Source: Chromatiales bacterium (GTDB taxonomy: Bacteria > Pseudomonadota > Gammaproteobacteria > Poriferisulfidales > Oxydemutatoraceae). From it: a stretch of 38,552 bases of DNA. Below the pieces are notes generated by a model, which worked only from the letters and a program-made list of their open reading frames with translations, did no database searches and had not been told where the DNA came from. Made by a program: the position numbers and the translations under genes. This document shows positions 7,799 through 16,145 of this stretch, in pieces (positions within the stretch are counted from its first letter, which is position 1; each line of letters starts with the position of its first letter). The stretch is taken from assembly GCA_014323925.1 (NCBI GenBank), contig JACONC010000013.1, positions 1 to 38,552 on the forward strand, written 5' to 3'.

Positions 7799-9267
7799 TC
7801 ATCTACTCCATTGCCGAACTTGCAGACTAGGGTAAATTGCATCGTATCGGTAGATTGATTTTGCACGCTACGACTACTGCTAATCACCACTTCGCTTATC
7901 GCGTCTAGTTGTTTGATGCGCTCGACAAAGCGAATGATTTCGCCGTAATCTTGTGCGCCGGCAATAATCAAACAAGAACTTAACCATTGACAGTCAATGC
8001 TCTGTATTTTTACAGACTGCGGAATTAGAGCGCCCAAGCGCGACCATAGATCAGTAGTCATACGATGCTGCTCAGATAAAAACTGCAGATGTGTATGCAT
8101 TTGCCGTAGATGTTCGCTGCGTCGCTTTATTGCGTTCAGTTTATTTTCGTATGCGTGATATTGCGACGATAGCTGCGTATGATATTGCAGCTGCGATTGT
8201 TGTCCGATGTTTAATTTCTCTAGATGTTGATGATAAAAGAACAACAGCATGCAGATAATCGTTGCAAGTATCCAACATGCGGCACTCTTATAATATGCGT
8301 TGTTATGGTTATATATAAAGTTTGCTTGGTACCTAAACAGAGTGGTATCCGCAGCTAGCCAACGGGCGAGAGCAATCACCGACGACATGGTATCGGGGAT
8401 ATTTTGTAGCTTGCAGTTAGATTTAATGTCGGCGTGGATAGCCAAAGGTTTTACTGCTATATTGCTGAGCGCGGTATGTAATAGGGTTGCGGCGTGACTG
8501 CTTGCTTTACCGACTATGTACAAGGCTTTTGCATCTCCCTTCTCACTCCGAATATATTCCTGCAGAGACTCGACTAAATACTGCTGAACGGCACTGTCGG
8601 GTGCAAATTTGTTATCAAATCCGGCCAACAAATTACGATAGTTGTCATCAGCCAACATCGTGCGATACGAGAAAACATTTTGCCCTATAGATGAAACAGA
8701 TACATTATCTTCGCTAAAAACTAATAGGTGGTGCGCAGTGCTACGATGATAGCATCCGTAATATATTAACGACGAGAGTGTCAACGCATAGAGTGATAAC
8801 TGAGTACCAGCAAACACCGACTGATAGAAAGCAATATCGCGCTTAGCCACAGCCATCAGATAAAGAGACAAGCGATAGTGCTTTTTATCGTTTACCGTCA
8901 TCAACCAAGCATAGCTGTGCGTATCACTGCCGACCGTTAAGTGCTTATACCAAAAATGTCGACTAGACAACATACGCTGTAACGCTCGCCGCCGCATCAA
9001 AGGTAACGCGATGCATTTAGATTTACTACGCGTCACTGGCAACACGGTAATACACTTGCTGGCTTGGATATTGTTGCGCGTGCATAAATCATTCAAAACA
9101 TCGCTACATTCCTTAGGATGTTTATACAAGTCATCAAAATTGTCATAACACAACTGCGTTTGTGCGACTGCCGTCAGCTGCAATGCTCCCTTGCGGCGTA
9201 GTATCTGCGCAATCCGTACCGCCGACGGAGATATTTCCACTCCGATACTGCTTCCATAGATATTCAT
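7795..9267 (-). CDS. PilM-PilN fusion (MshI/GspL-like) pilus assembly protein
   Basis: This 490-residue first gene of the pilus operon has two parts. Residues 1 to about 315 look like the actin-like PilM/GspL cytoplasmic domain: it opens with GSSIGVEISPSAVRIAQ, and a later stretch YIVGKASSHAATL resembles the second nucleotide-binding region. A membrane helix follows (about 328-345), then a coiled coil and a PilN-like periplasmic domain ending with SEVVISSSRSV and an alternating strand. In Vibrio, mshI covers the PilM role, while many type IV pili use separate pilM and pilN. The stop overlaps the next start by 4 nt. The promoter should lie between 9268 and 9386, unless the upstream tRNA is co-transcribed; I see no convincing -35/-10 pair there. 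Confidence 0.7.
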   Translation of the reverse strand: MNIYGSSIGVEISPSAVRIAQILRRKGALQLTAVAQTQLCYDNFDDLYKHPKECSDVLNDLCTRNNIQASKCITVLPVTRSKSKCIALPLMRRRALQRMLSSRHFWYKHLTVGSDTHSYAWLMTVNDKKHYRLSLYLMAVAKRDIAFYQSVFAGTQLSLYALTLSSLIYYGCYHRSTAHHLLVFSEDNVSVSSIGQNVFSYRTMLADDNYRNLLAGFDNKFAPDSAVQQYLVESLQEYIRSEKGDAKALYIVGKASSHAATLLHTALSNIAVKPLAIHADIKSNCKLQNIPDTMSSVIALARWLAADTTLFRYQANFIYNHNNAYYKSAACWILATIICMLLFFYHQHLEKLNIGQQSQLQYHTQLSSQYHAYENKLNAIKRRSEHLRQMHTHLQFLSEQHRMTTDLWSRLGALIPQSVKIQSIDCQWLSSCLIIAGAQDYGEIIRFVERIKQLDAISEVVISSSRSVQNQSTDTMQFTLVCKFGNGVDE

Positions 9268-9386
9268 AAATCACCTATGTGCAGTTTATCGCTAGGAATT
9301 ATCAGCTTGAAGGATGCGGCGACCGAACGCCCTAAATAACTGACGAACTGTCAAAGACAATGAAAAATAAGGGCTCTAGCAACCAA

Positions 9387-9470
9387 TACCGAGGGTGGGA
9401 CTCGAACCCACACGGGTTTAACCCCACTGGATTTTGAGTCCAGCGCGTCTACCTGTTTCGCCACCTCGGC
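9387..9470 (-). tRNA. tRNA-Leu (anticodon CAA)
   Basis: The minus strand folds as a class II tRNA. The acceptor stem is GCCGAGG with CCTCGGT, the D arm holds GGTAGACGC, and the anticodon stem CTGGA/TCCAG carries a loop reading CTCAAAA, so the anticodon is CAA. A long variable arm (GTGGGGTTAAACCCGTG) and a T arm with GGTTCGAGTCC follow. The discriminator is A, as required for leucine. The first acceptor pair is G-U instead of G-C. The 3' CCA is not encoded (TTG follows), so a CCA-adding enzyme is needed. Confidence 0.95.
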
Positions 9471-9749
9471 AACGAGGCTACATTATAAACTGAATGTTGC
9501 TAGATACCTATGGAACTAATAGCAACCTTCGCTATCTGCTGTTAGATACTTAACACGAGCTTATCGGAAAAACTCTCTTAAGCAGTGACTCAAATTTTGC
9601 GGGCTAGGTTACTATCACTTGAATTATCAGACTCCAATTTGAATCTAAATATACCTGTCTTAAATGATACGAAACCATACATATAAAACCTCAGTAATGC
9701 CGCATGGCTCGTGGTATACTTGCGCTTTCCGCTATTATGAAAAGCAACC

Positions 9750-11030
9750 ATGCTAGACCCTAAATTATTGCGCAATCAAACCGAAATGGTTTTTCAGGAA
9801 TTAGCGCGCCGTGGTCAAGACTGCAATATGAATCATTATCTAGATTTGGAGCGACAGCGTAAAGCATTGCAGGTGGAATCCGAGACCGCTCAGGCCGAAT
9901 TAAAAGCACATTCCAGACAAATTGCTCGGCTCAAGGCAAGTGGTATGGAACTCGATTCGGCGCTGCATAAAGCCGATAAGCTCAAATCACATCTCAGCGA
10001 ATTACAAAAACAGTTGCATACATTGCAGGCACAACTGGAGATTTTCTTGCTGGGGTTGCCTAACCGGCCCAATGCGTCGGTGCCAGACGGCGCTAATGAA
10101 GCAGACAACAAGGAAATACGGCGTTGGCAACAACCGCCGGTTTTTGACTTTGAACCTTTAGACCATGTTGATTTAGCCACTCGCCACAGCTGGTTGGATA
10201 TGGAAGCCGCAGCGGCCATAGCTGGATCGAGGTTTATGGTGCTACACGGTGAGTTGGCCAAATTGCATAGAGCGTTGATAGATTATATGGTTGATTTACA
10301 TGTGCAGCAGCACGGTTATCGCGAAGTCTATGTGCCTTATATAGTCAATGCCGACACCTTAACAGGCACCGGGCAATTACCTAAGTTTGAGGACGATTTA
10401 TTTAAGCTACACGGCGATAACAATTTTTATTTAATACCAACTGCCGAGGTGCCAGTTAGCAATCTGTATAAAGATACTATTTTAGAAGCCGATCAATTAC
10501 CCATGCGTTATGTGTGTCATACGCCATGCTTTCGCTCAGAAGCGGGAGCTTACGGCAAAGATACTCGCGGTTTGATGCGTCAACATCAGTTTGAAAAGGT
10601 CGAACTCGTACAGATAGTCAAGAGCGACGATTCATGGGATGCTTTGGAGTCCTTGGTGTCTCACGCCGAAGCCGTATTACAGAGCCTTGAACTGCACTAT
10701 AGGGTCGTGGTGTTGTGTGGTGGTGATTTGGGTTTTGCTTCCGCCAAAACCTATGATATAGAAGTATGGTTACCCGGTGAGAACCGTTATCGCGAGATTT
10801 CGTCTTGTAGCAATATGCTGGATTTTCAAGCCCGGCGCATGAAAACACGGGTGCGTAATGCAACAAATAAGACCGAATATGTACATACCCTAAATGGTTC
10901 GGGTTTAGCAGTAGGGCGTACATTGTTGGCGGTGTTGGAGAATCATCAAACGGCCGATGGTTCGGTTGCCATTCCCGCGGCCTTGCAGCCATATATGTCA
11001 GGCAAGACTACAATCGGTGTTGAGCAATAG
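9750..11030 (+). CDS. serS: Seryl-tRNA synthetase
   Basis: SerS charges tRNA-Ser with serine. The 426-residue length is normal. The N-terminus [10 protein letters not shown] starts the tRNA-binding arm, whose long antiparallel coiled coil runs to about residue 105. The class II core shows motif 2 ([24 protein letters not shown], quoted here only as its FRSEAG and RQHQFEK ends) and motif 3 ([13 protein letters not shown]). The serine-site segment TAEVPVSN is present. A possible -10 box TATACT lies at 9715-9720, without a good -35. The stop is 4 nt from the stop of the convergent reductase gene. The 279 nt before it, back to the tRNA, contain no supported gene. Confidence 0.97.
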   Translation: MLDPKLLRNQTEMVFQELARRGQDCNMNHYLDLERQRKALQVESETAQAELKAHSRQIARLKASGMELDSALHKADKLKSHLSELQKQLHTLQAQLEIFLLGLPNRPNASVPDGANEADNKEIRRWQQPPVFDFEPLDHVDLATRHSWLDMEAAAAIAGSRFMVLHGELAKLHRALIDYMVDLHVQQHGYREVYVPYIVNADTLTGTGQLPKFEDDLFKLHGDNNFYLIPTAEVPVSNLYKDTILEADQLPMRYVCHTPCFRSEAGAYGKDTRGLMRQHQFEKVELVQIVKSDDSWDALESLVSHAEAVLQSLELHYRVVVLCGGDLGFASAKTYDIEVWLPGENRYREISSCSNMLDFQARRMKTRVRNATNKTEYVHTLNGSGLAVGRTLLAVLENHQTADGSVAIPAALQPYMSGKTTIGVEQ

Positions 11031-11034
11031 AGAT

Positions 11035-11874
11035 TTATCGCGATAGGGTTGGTTTATCATAGCTAACCTGAAATGTTAAATATAGTTGATCGGGGTGTGC
11101 CTCGTGGTCTTCACTATCTTCTTGGTTCAATATCAGACGGCTGAGCTTCAATCGGTAGTCCATTAATTTTGTATAACCGCATAACATCGTTAAAAATTCA
11201 GGTTGTCCGATAAATTGCATGGAGATAGTCATATAGTGCAACGACAAGCAGCCATCGTTCAAGCACGATTCAAATAATTCTGGTCCTGCACAGAGATATA
11301 ATCGGCGGTAACCATGTTTGATTAATTGCGCGGTTAATTTTCCACCTTCAACGCGCCGTTCACCGGCGAACACAACTTTATAGCCGCGTTTTTTCCACAT
11401 GCCAATGCGCTCTGCATCGCCGCTACGGCTGGTTGCTATCCAAACATCCTGCAGGTCTAAGCCGTCGGGTATTACAAAATCAAGGGTATTGCTACAGATC
11501 ACGACCAAAGGTTGCACAGACAGGCCGCGCTGTCTTCGCCAATCGGCTAAGTCGGCATACTTTTTAGGTTGTCCGACCCGCAGTATATCGCCCAAACGGC
11601 CGCTTGCTAGTGAGCGTAGATAACCGCCATGGATGAGAAGGCAGTCGGCGTGTGCTTGTAACTCTAGAAACAGTCGGAGGTCGGTATCGCAGGTCAGTTG
11701 TGGCGGCAATGTCAGGCGATTGTTTTTTGAAATCGCAATACGCCCATCCAGACTAGTTAAGAAATTGGAATAGACGATAGCGGCACCGTTATCAGACAAC
11801 AGCGGATCTTCTAAGTAGATACCGCGCAGCTGCGGGTATTCCTTATGTTCGGGATAGAGCTGTATTGTGTTCAT
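11035..11874 (-). CDS. RibD C-terminal (dihydrofolate-reductase-fold) family reductase
   Basis: This 279-residue protein is a stand-alone pyrimidine-reductase-type domain without the zinc deaminase half of RibD. Visible family features are YSNFLTSLDGRIA near the start, the HADCLLIHGGYLRS stretch, and EGGKLTAQLIKHGYRRLYLCAGPELF, which matches the NADPH-binding and substrate regions. Full RibD makes 5-amino-6-ribitylamino-uracil phosphate for riboflavin; stand-alone copies often have unknown substrates. I prefer the ATG at 11874 to an upstream GTG at 11892. The gene diverges from mutL with 59 nt between starts and converges on serS. Riboflavin synthase (ribE) is in the window but 12 kb away, so a riboflavin role is only possible. 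Confidence 0.75.
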   Translation of the reverse strand: MNTIQLYPEHKEYPQLRGIYLEDPLLSDNGAAIVYSNFLTSLDGRIAISKNNRLTLPPQLTCDTDLRLFLELQAHADCLLIHGGYLRSLASGRLGDILRVGQPKKYADLADWRRQRGLSVQPLVVICSNTLDFVIPDGLDLQDVWIATSRSGDAERIGMWKKRGYKVVFAGERRVEGGKLTAQLIKHGYRRLYLCAGPELFESCLNDGCLSLHYMTISMQFIGQPEFLTMLCGYTKLMDYRLKLSRLILNQEDSEDHEAHPDQLYLTFQVSYDKPTLSR

Positions 11875-11933
11875 GTATAATAACCGTCGCACCTGCTATT
11901 GGTAAATTATATCTTATCTTACAACGGTGATTC

Positions 11934-13757
11934 ATGACAGAACACGCTATTAAAGTCTTACCATCTCAACTAATTAATCAAATTGCTGCCGGCGAGGTGA
12001 TAGAACGACCGGTGTCTATCGTTAAGGAATTGGTGGAGAACAGTTTGGATGCCAATGCTGATCAAATCACAATCAAAATAGAACACGGCGGCTTTAAGTC
12101 TATAGAGGTCAGTGATAACGGCGACGGTATTGCCGCTGATCAACTGCGGTTGGCATTGTCGCGGCATGCGACCAGTAAAATTTCCAGTTTTGAGGACTTA
12201 ACAGCTATCACCCAATTCGGGTTCAGAGGAGAGGCGCTGCCTAGCATCGCATCGGTTTCGCACTTGACACTAAGCTCGCAAGTCTCCAGCGAAGAATCGG
12301 GTAACCAAATCGTAGTAGATGGGGGTGATGCCACAGTCGGCGAGGTAGTGCCTACCGCCCGCCGTCCGGGCACAACGGTGACAGTCAACGATTTATTCTT
12401 CAATGTGCCAGCAAGGCGTAAATTTCTCAAAACTGAACGCACTGAGTTTTCACATATACAACAATTTTTATACCGCATTGCACTGGCTCGCTTCGATGTA
12501 GAGTTTATACTCGTACATAATGCGAAGACCGTATTCCATTTTTCTCGCGCCCAGCATCAGACTGATCAGCTAGTGCGGTTACAAAAAATACTCGGCAAAG
12601 CTTTTGCCGAACAGAATGTACACTTCTCCGAAAAGATCGATAGTATCGCAGTCTGTGGTTGGCTTGGTTTGCCGACTATCTCTCGCAGCCAGCCCGATAT
12701 GCAGTATTGCTATGTTAACGGACGGGTGGTGCGGGATAAGACGATTAGCCATGCGGTGCGCCAAGCGTATAACGATGTGCTGTACCAAGAGCGACACCCT
12801 TGTTATATTTTGTATTTGGATATCGCCGCCGAGAAGGTCGATGTTAATGTGCATCCAGCGAAGCATGAAGTGCGCTTTCATGATCAAAGATTAGTCCACG
12901 ATTTCATCCATATTGCAGTCAAACGAGCACTCGCAGAGTTATCGCCGGAGAACACGACCAACTTGGCTGAGCATCAGCGGCAACTGCAAAATGACCGACC
13001 TGATTATAAAATTCCACCCACCGCCGCGCAGCCACATTTAAATTTATCTGCAGCTAATCGTAGCAGTGGAGCAATGAGCAGAGATTTTTATAGACAAGTC
13101 GCCGAGCATGTTTCACCACCTGTTGAACCAGACCGCAGTCAAGGTGCGGATAAAACAGCCGCTGAATATCCGCTACCGCCGTTGGGTGAGGCAATTTGTC
13201 AGGTGCACGGTATTTATATCGTTGCGCAAAATGCCAAGGGACTGGTTTTAGTAGATATGCACGCTGCACACGAGCGCATTACTTACGAGCGTCTCAAAGT
13301 GGCGTACCGCGCGCAAAGCGTCCCTTCGCAGCCGTTGTTAGTGCCAGAAACATTGGAGGTGAGCGAGAAAGAAGCCGATCTATGCGAGCACTATGCGCAA
13401 ACTTTAGCCGAAGTCGGTTTTGGTGTAGAACGCATCGGTTTAGCGAAGTTAAGGATCAGAAGGGTACCGTCGCTACTAAAAAATACTGATTACGGCCAAT
13501 TATTATCAGATGTGTTAGCCGATTTTATTGAACACGGCACATCACAGCGCATAGAAAGCAATATCAACGAAGTATTATCTACTATGGCGTGTCATGGGTC
13601 GGTGCGTGCTAACCGAAAATTGTCCGTTGACGAGATGAATGTGATATTGCGGGATATAGAATCAACTGAACGCAGTGGGCAGTGTAATCACGGTCGCCCG
13701 ACCTGGCTGCAATTTAGCATAGAGCAGTTAGATAAGCTATTCAAAAGAGGTCAATAA
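11934..13757 (+). CDS. mutL: DNA mismatch repair protein MutL (endonuclease-type)
   Basis: MutL couples MutS mismatch recognition to strand incision. The 607-residue product has the GHKL ATPase with Glu34/Asn38, DNGDGI at 61-66 and GFRGEAL at 96-102. A transducer domain follows to about 330, then a variable linker and the C-terminal dimerisation domain. That domain has DMHAAHERITYE at 441-452, which fits the metal-binding endonuclease motif D-x-H-A-x2-E-x4-E, and also ACHGSVRA and CNHGRPT motifs. MutL proteins with this set nick DNA themselves and work without MutH, unlike the E. coli form. It precedes miaA, as in many gammaproteobacteria. Confidence 0.97.
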   Translation: MTEHAIKVLPSQLINQIAAGEVIERPVSIVKELVENSLDANADQITIKIEHGGFKSIEVSDNGDGIAADQLRLALSRHATSKISSFEDLTAITQFGFRGEALPSIASVSHLTLSSQVSSEESGNQIVVDGGDATVGEVVPTARRPGTTVTVNDLFFNVPARRKFLKTERTEFSHIQQFLYRIALARFDVEFILVHNAKTVFHFSRAQHQTDQLVRLQKILGKAFAEQNVHFSEKIDSIAVCGWLGLPTISRSQPDMQYCYVNGRVVRDKTISHAVRQAYNDVLYQERHPCYILYLDIAAEKVDVNVHPAKHEVRFHDQRLVHDFIHIAVKRALAELSPENTTNLAEHQRQLQNDRPDYKIPPTAAQPHLNLSAANRSSGAMSRDFYRQVAEHVSPPVEPDRSQGADKTAAEYPLPPLGEAICQVHGIYIVAQNAKGLVLVDMHAAHERITYERLKVAYRAQSVPSQPLLVPETLEVSEKEADLCEHYAQTLAEVGFGVERIGLAKLRIRRVPSLLKNTDYGQLLSDVLADFIEHGTSQRIESNINEVLSTMACHGSVRANRKLSVDEMNVILRDIESTERSGQCNHGRPTWLQFSIEQLDKLFKRGQ

Positions 13758-13774
13758 ATACCGTATCTGTGACC

Positions 13775-14710
13775 ATGCCGAACCGCGCACGCGATGAACT
13801 GATTTGCTTGCTGGGTCCTACAGCCAGTGCCAAGAGTGCGGTTGCGATTGCTATCGCGCAAAAGTTGGAAGTAGAAATTGTCAGCGTAGACTCGGTGTTG
13901 ATTTATAGGGGTATGGACATAGGCACAGCGAAACCCAACGCACAAATCCGCAGACTTATACCCCACCATCTAATAGACATAGTAGAACCTAACGAGTATT
14001 ATTCGGCGGCACGATTTAGAACCGACGCACTACAGGCGATAGCACAAATACGACAGCGACGGCATATTCCGCTATTGGTCGGTGGCACGATGTTTTATTT
14101 CAATGCATTAGCCTATGGTTTATCACCTATGCCGAGTAGCAACGCGGCTAAGCGTAGCGAGCTTATAAAGAGATATAAGACGACTGAGAATCTATACCGT
14201 GCATTGCAGAGCATAGATCCTATAACTGCGGCGGCAATACATCCACACGACAAACAACGGGTACTGAGGGCACTAGGTGTATGCCTAGAGGGTAGGCAGA
14301 CGATGAGTCACTACCGGACTATGGCGCCGCGAACTGCTTTGACGGTGCCGATACGCTATATTGTGCTTGATTTCGACGATCGTAGTCGCTTGCATCAACG
14401 CATAGAACGACGCCTTAACGACATGCTCAAACTAGGTTTATTGGACGAAGTCGCCGGGCTTATGCTAAGAGCTGATTTTGATATCCACAGCCCGGCAATG
14501 CGAGCGATTGCATATCGCCAAGCTCAGCATTATCTAATCGGACATTATAGTTATTCCGAAATGGTGCAATTGGTATTAGCTGCCAGTCGTCAATTTGCTA
14601 AACGGCAACTAAGCTGGATACGCAGGATGCCGATCACTGCTCGCTATGCGGTTGACACGATAACAGTTGAGCGGCTTGCCGACCAAATTATCAACAACCA
14701 TCTGCACTAG
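13775..14710 (+). CDS. miaA: tRNA dimethylallyltransferase MiaA
   Basis: MiaA adds an isopentenyl group to A37 of tRNAs reading UNN codons. The product is 311 residues from the ATG at 13775; a GTG two codons upstream (13769) is possible. Family motifs are DSVLIYRGMDIGTAKP, the GGTMFYFNAL segment and RQLSWIRRMP. The P-loop reads GPTASAKS, with Ala19 where nearly all P-loops have Gly before the lysine. The codon is clearly gcc, so this is in the sequence as given. The gene follows mutL by 17 nt. hfq, the usual next gene, is not here; zapE follows after 135 nt. Confidence 0.95.
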   Translation: MPNRARDELICLLGPTASAKSAVAIAIAQKLEVEIVSVDSVLIYRGMDIGTAKPNAQIRRLIPHHLIDIVEPNEYYSAARFRTDALQAIAQIRQRRHIPLLVGGTMFYFNALAYGLSPMPSSNAAKRSELIKRYKTTENLYRALQSIDPITAAAIHPHDKQRVLRALGVCLEGRQTMSHYRTMAPRTALTVPIRYIVLDFDDRSRLHQRIERRLNDMLKLGLLDEVAGLMLRADFDIHSPAMRAIAYRQAQHYLIGHYSYSEMVQLVLAASRQFAKRQLSWIRRMPITARYAVDTITVERLADQIINNHLH

Positions 14711-14717
14711 CGCTACG

Positions 14718-14755
14718 GTTAGTTCGCTAACATTGCTACGCGTATCGTCGATACG
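14718..14755 (+). other. Two small dyads between miaA and zapE
   Basis: Just after the miaA stop there is a 5-bp stem with a TTCG tetraloop (14718-14731). A second perfect dyad of 7 bp arms and a 1-nt spacer follows (CGTATCG T CGATACG, 14741-14755). Neither is followed by a T tract, so they are not clear intrinsic terminators. The second could be an operator or RNA hairpin. Function is unknown. Confidence 0.35.
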
Positions 14756-14845
14756 ACGGTGGCATGCCACGCAGGTTTTCATAGCCAATGCTATATCGAG
14801 GCGCCTCTGCAGTTTTGTATAATACTCTTCCGTCAAAATCCTTGA

Positions 14846-16000
14846 ATGCAACGCTTGAATGCCGAACGCCCTATAATAACCCCAATGAGTAAAGATAATA
14901 CGATACGCTTAAAACCGCTCTATATTCGTCGTCTTAACGAGCATAACTATCAAATAGATAATGCACAGATTGATGTGATTGAACGATTGCAGTTGATATT
15001 GGATAGATTAATGGCAACACCATCTAAGAGAAGCTGGATAAGTCGGTTGACTACTAAAAACCATCATTCTACTGATAAAACTGCATCCAAAGGAGGTCTT
15101 TATTTGTGGGGAGGGGTCGGTAGAGGCAAGACCTACATTATTGATTTTTTTTACGAAGTGTTGCCTATAGAGAAAAAACTAAGGCTTCATTACTATGAAT
15201 TTATGCAACAAGTACATAACGCGCTAAAGGCAGTTGCGAACCATAAAGACCCGCTGAAAATAGTCGCTGCACAGCTAGCGCTTCGCACCCGAGTATTATT
15301 CTTGGACGAGTTTTTTGTATCTGACATCACCGATGCAATGATACTGTACGGGTTGCTTGCAGCACTATTTGAATATCAAGTAGTGATAATCACGACATCC
15401 AATTTTGCTCCTAAGGAACTTTATAAAGACGGCTTGCAGCGACAACGGTTTTTGCCGGCGATAACTCTAATAGAACAATGCACTGATGTCGTAGAACTGC
15501 CGCCAGGCGTTGATTACCGAACGCAACATCTAAAAGATTCCGGCAGCTATCATTCGCCGTGTAACCGCCAATCGCAGACGCTAATGAAACAATGCTTTAC
15601 CAAGCTCGCCACTGGAAATATTAACAGTGGCGGTAGCATAAGCATCAACGACCGTACTATCGAAGCGATCATGCACACCCCCAATGTTGTATGGTTTGAT
15701 TTTAAGGAGATTTGCCAAACTCCGCGCTCAGTAGCCGACTATATCAGTATTGCACGTCTCTACCACACTGTACTAATATCCAAGGTTCCTGTATTCAACA
15801 ACCGCGACGATGCTGCTCGTCGCTTTATACAACTGATAGACGAGTTCTATGATAAGAATGTAATACTTGTACTGTCAGCTGCTACACCAGCTAATCGACT
15901 TTATGAAGCAGGGCGCTTAGAGTTTGAGTTTAACAGAACCACTAGTCGACTACTTGAAATGCAGAGCCGGACCTATTGGTCTAAAGCGCGTTTAAGCTAG
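14846..16000 (+). CDS. zapE: Cell division protein ZapE (AFG1-like ATPase)
   Basis: ZapE is an AFG1-family AAA+ ATPase that acts at the Z-ring in E. coli, notably under stress. The 384-residue product carries Walker A GGVGRGKT at 89-96 and Walker B LFLDEFFV at 151-158. The AFG1 segments ALRTRVLFLDEF, TTSNFAPKELYKDGLQRQRFLPAI and the C-terminal LEFEFNRTTSRLLEMQS are present. The ATG at 14885 is an alternative start that would remove 13 residues; neither start has a clear ribosome-binding site. A TATAAT lies at about 14872-14879, in front of the second ATG. The gene converges with dksA. Confidence 0.9.
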   Translation: MQRLNAERPIITPMSKDNTIRLKPLYIRRLNEHNYQIDNAQIDVIERLQLILDRLMATPSKRSWISRLTTKNHHSTDKTASKGGLYLWGGVGRGKTYIIDFFYEVLPIEKKLRLHYYEFMQQVHNALKAVANHKDPLKIVAAQLALRTRVLFLDEFFVSDITDAMILYGLLAALFEYQVVIITTSNFAPKELYKDGLQRQRFLPAITLIEQCTDVVELPPGVDYRTQHLKDSGSYHSPCNRQSQTLMKQCFTKLATGNINSGGSISINDRTIEAIMHTPNVVWFDFKEICQTPRSVADYISIARLYHTVLISKVPVFNNRDDAARRFIQLIDEFYDKNVILVLSAATPANRLYEAGRLEFEFNRTTSRLLEMQSRTYWSKARLS

Positions 16001-16046
16001 AGGATTTAACTGATTGTGCAGTAGTAAAAACGACATGTGCTGGTAT

Positions 16047-16074
16047 AAAAACATGCGCTGGTATAACACCAGCG
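16047..16074 (-). terminator. Candidate intrinsic terminator of dksA
   Basis: Read on the minus strand, a 7-bp GC-rich stem (CGCTGGT, loop GTTAT, ACCAGCG; plus-strand 16056-16074) is followed after 4 nt by five T residues (16051-16047). It lies about 70 nt beyond the dksA stop. The stem is short and the T tract is modest, so strength is uncertain. Confidence 0.45.
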
Positions 16075-16145
16075 ATGCGGGCGATGTATATCTATAAGAA
16101 AGGCAGAGAGCTTCCTACGGTTTGACAGGCTCTTACGGCGCATTC

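Noticed and set aside
9590-9775. Minus-strand 61-codon frame overlapping the serS start
   Set aside because: It overlaps the start of serS, has no recognisable motif and no ribosome-binding site; treated as chance.
14609-14851. Minus-strand 80-codon frame with CVACH, which resembles a haem-binding motif
   Set aside because: It overlaps the conserved end of miaA, has no signal peptide and is followed by no cytochrome-like sequence. The CVACH match is probably chance.
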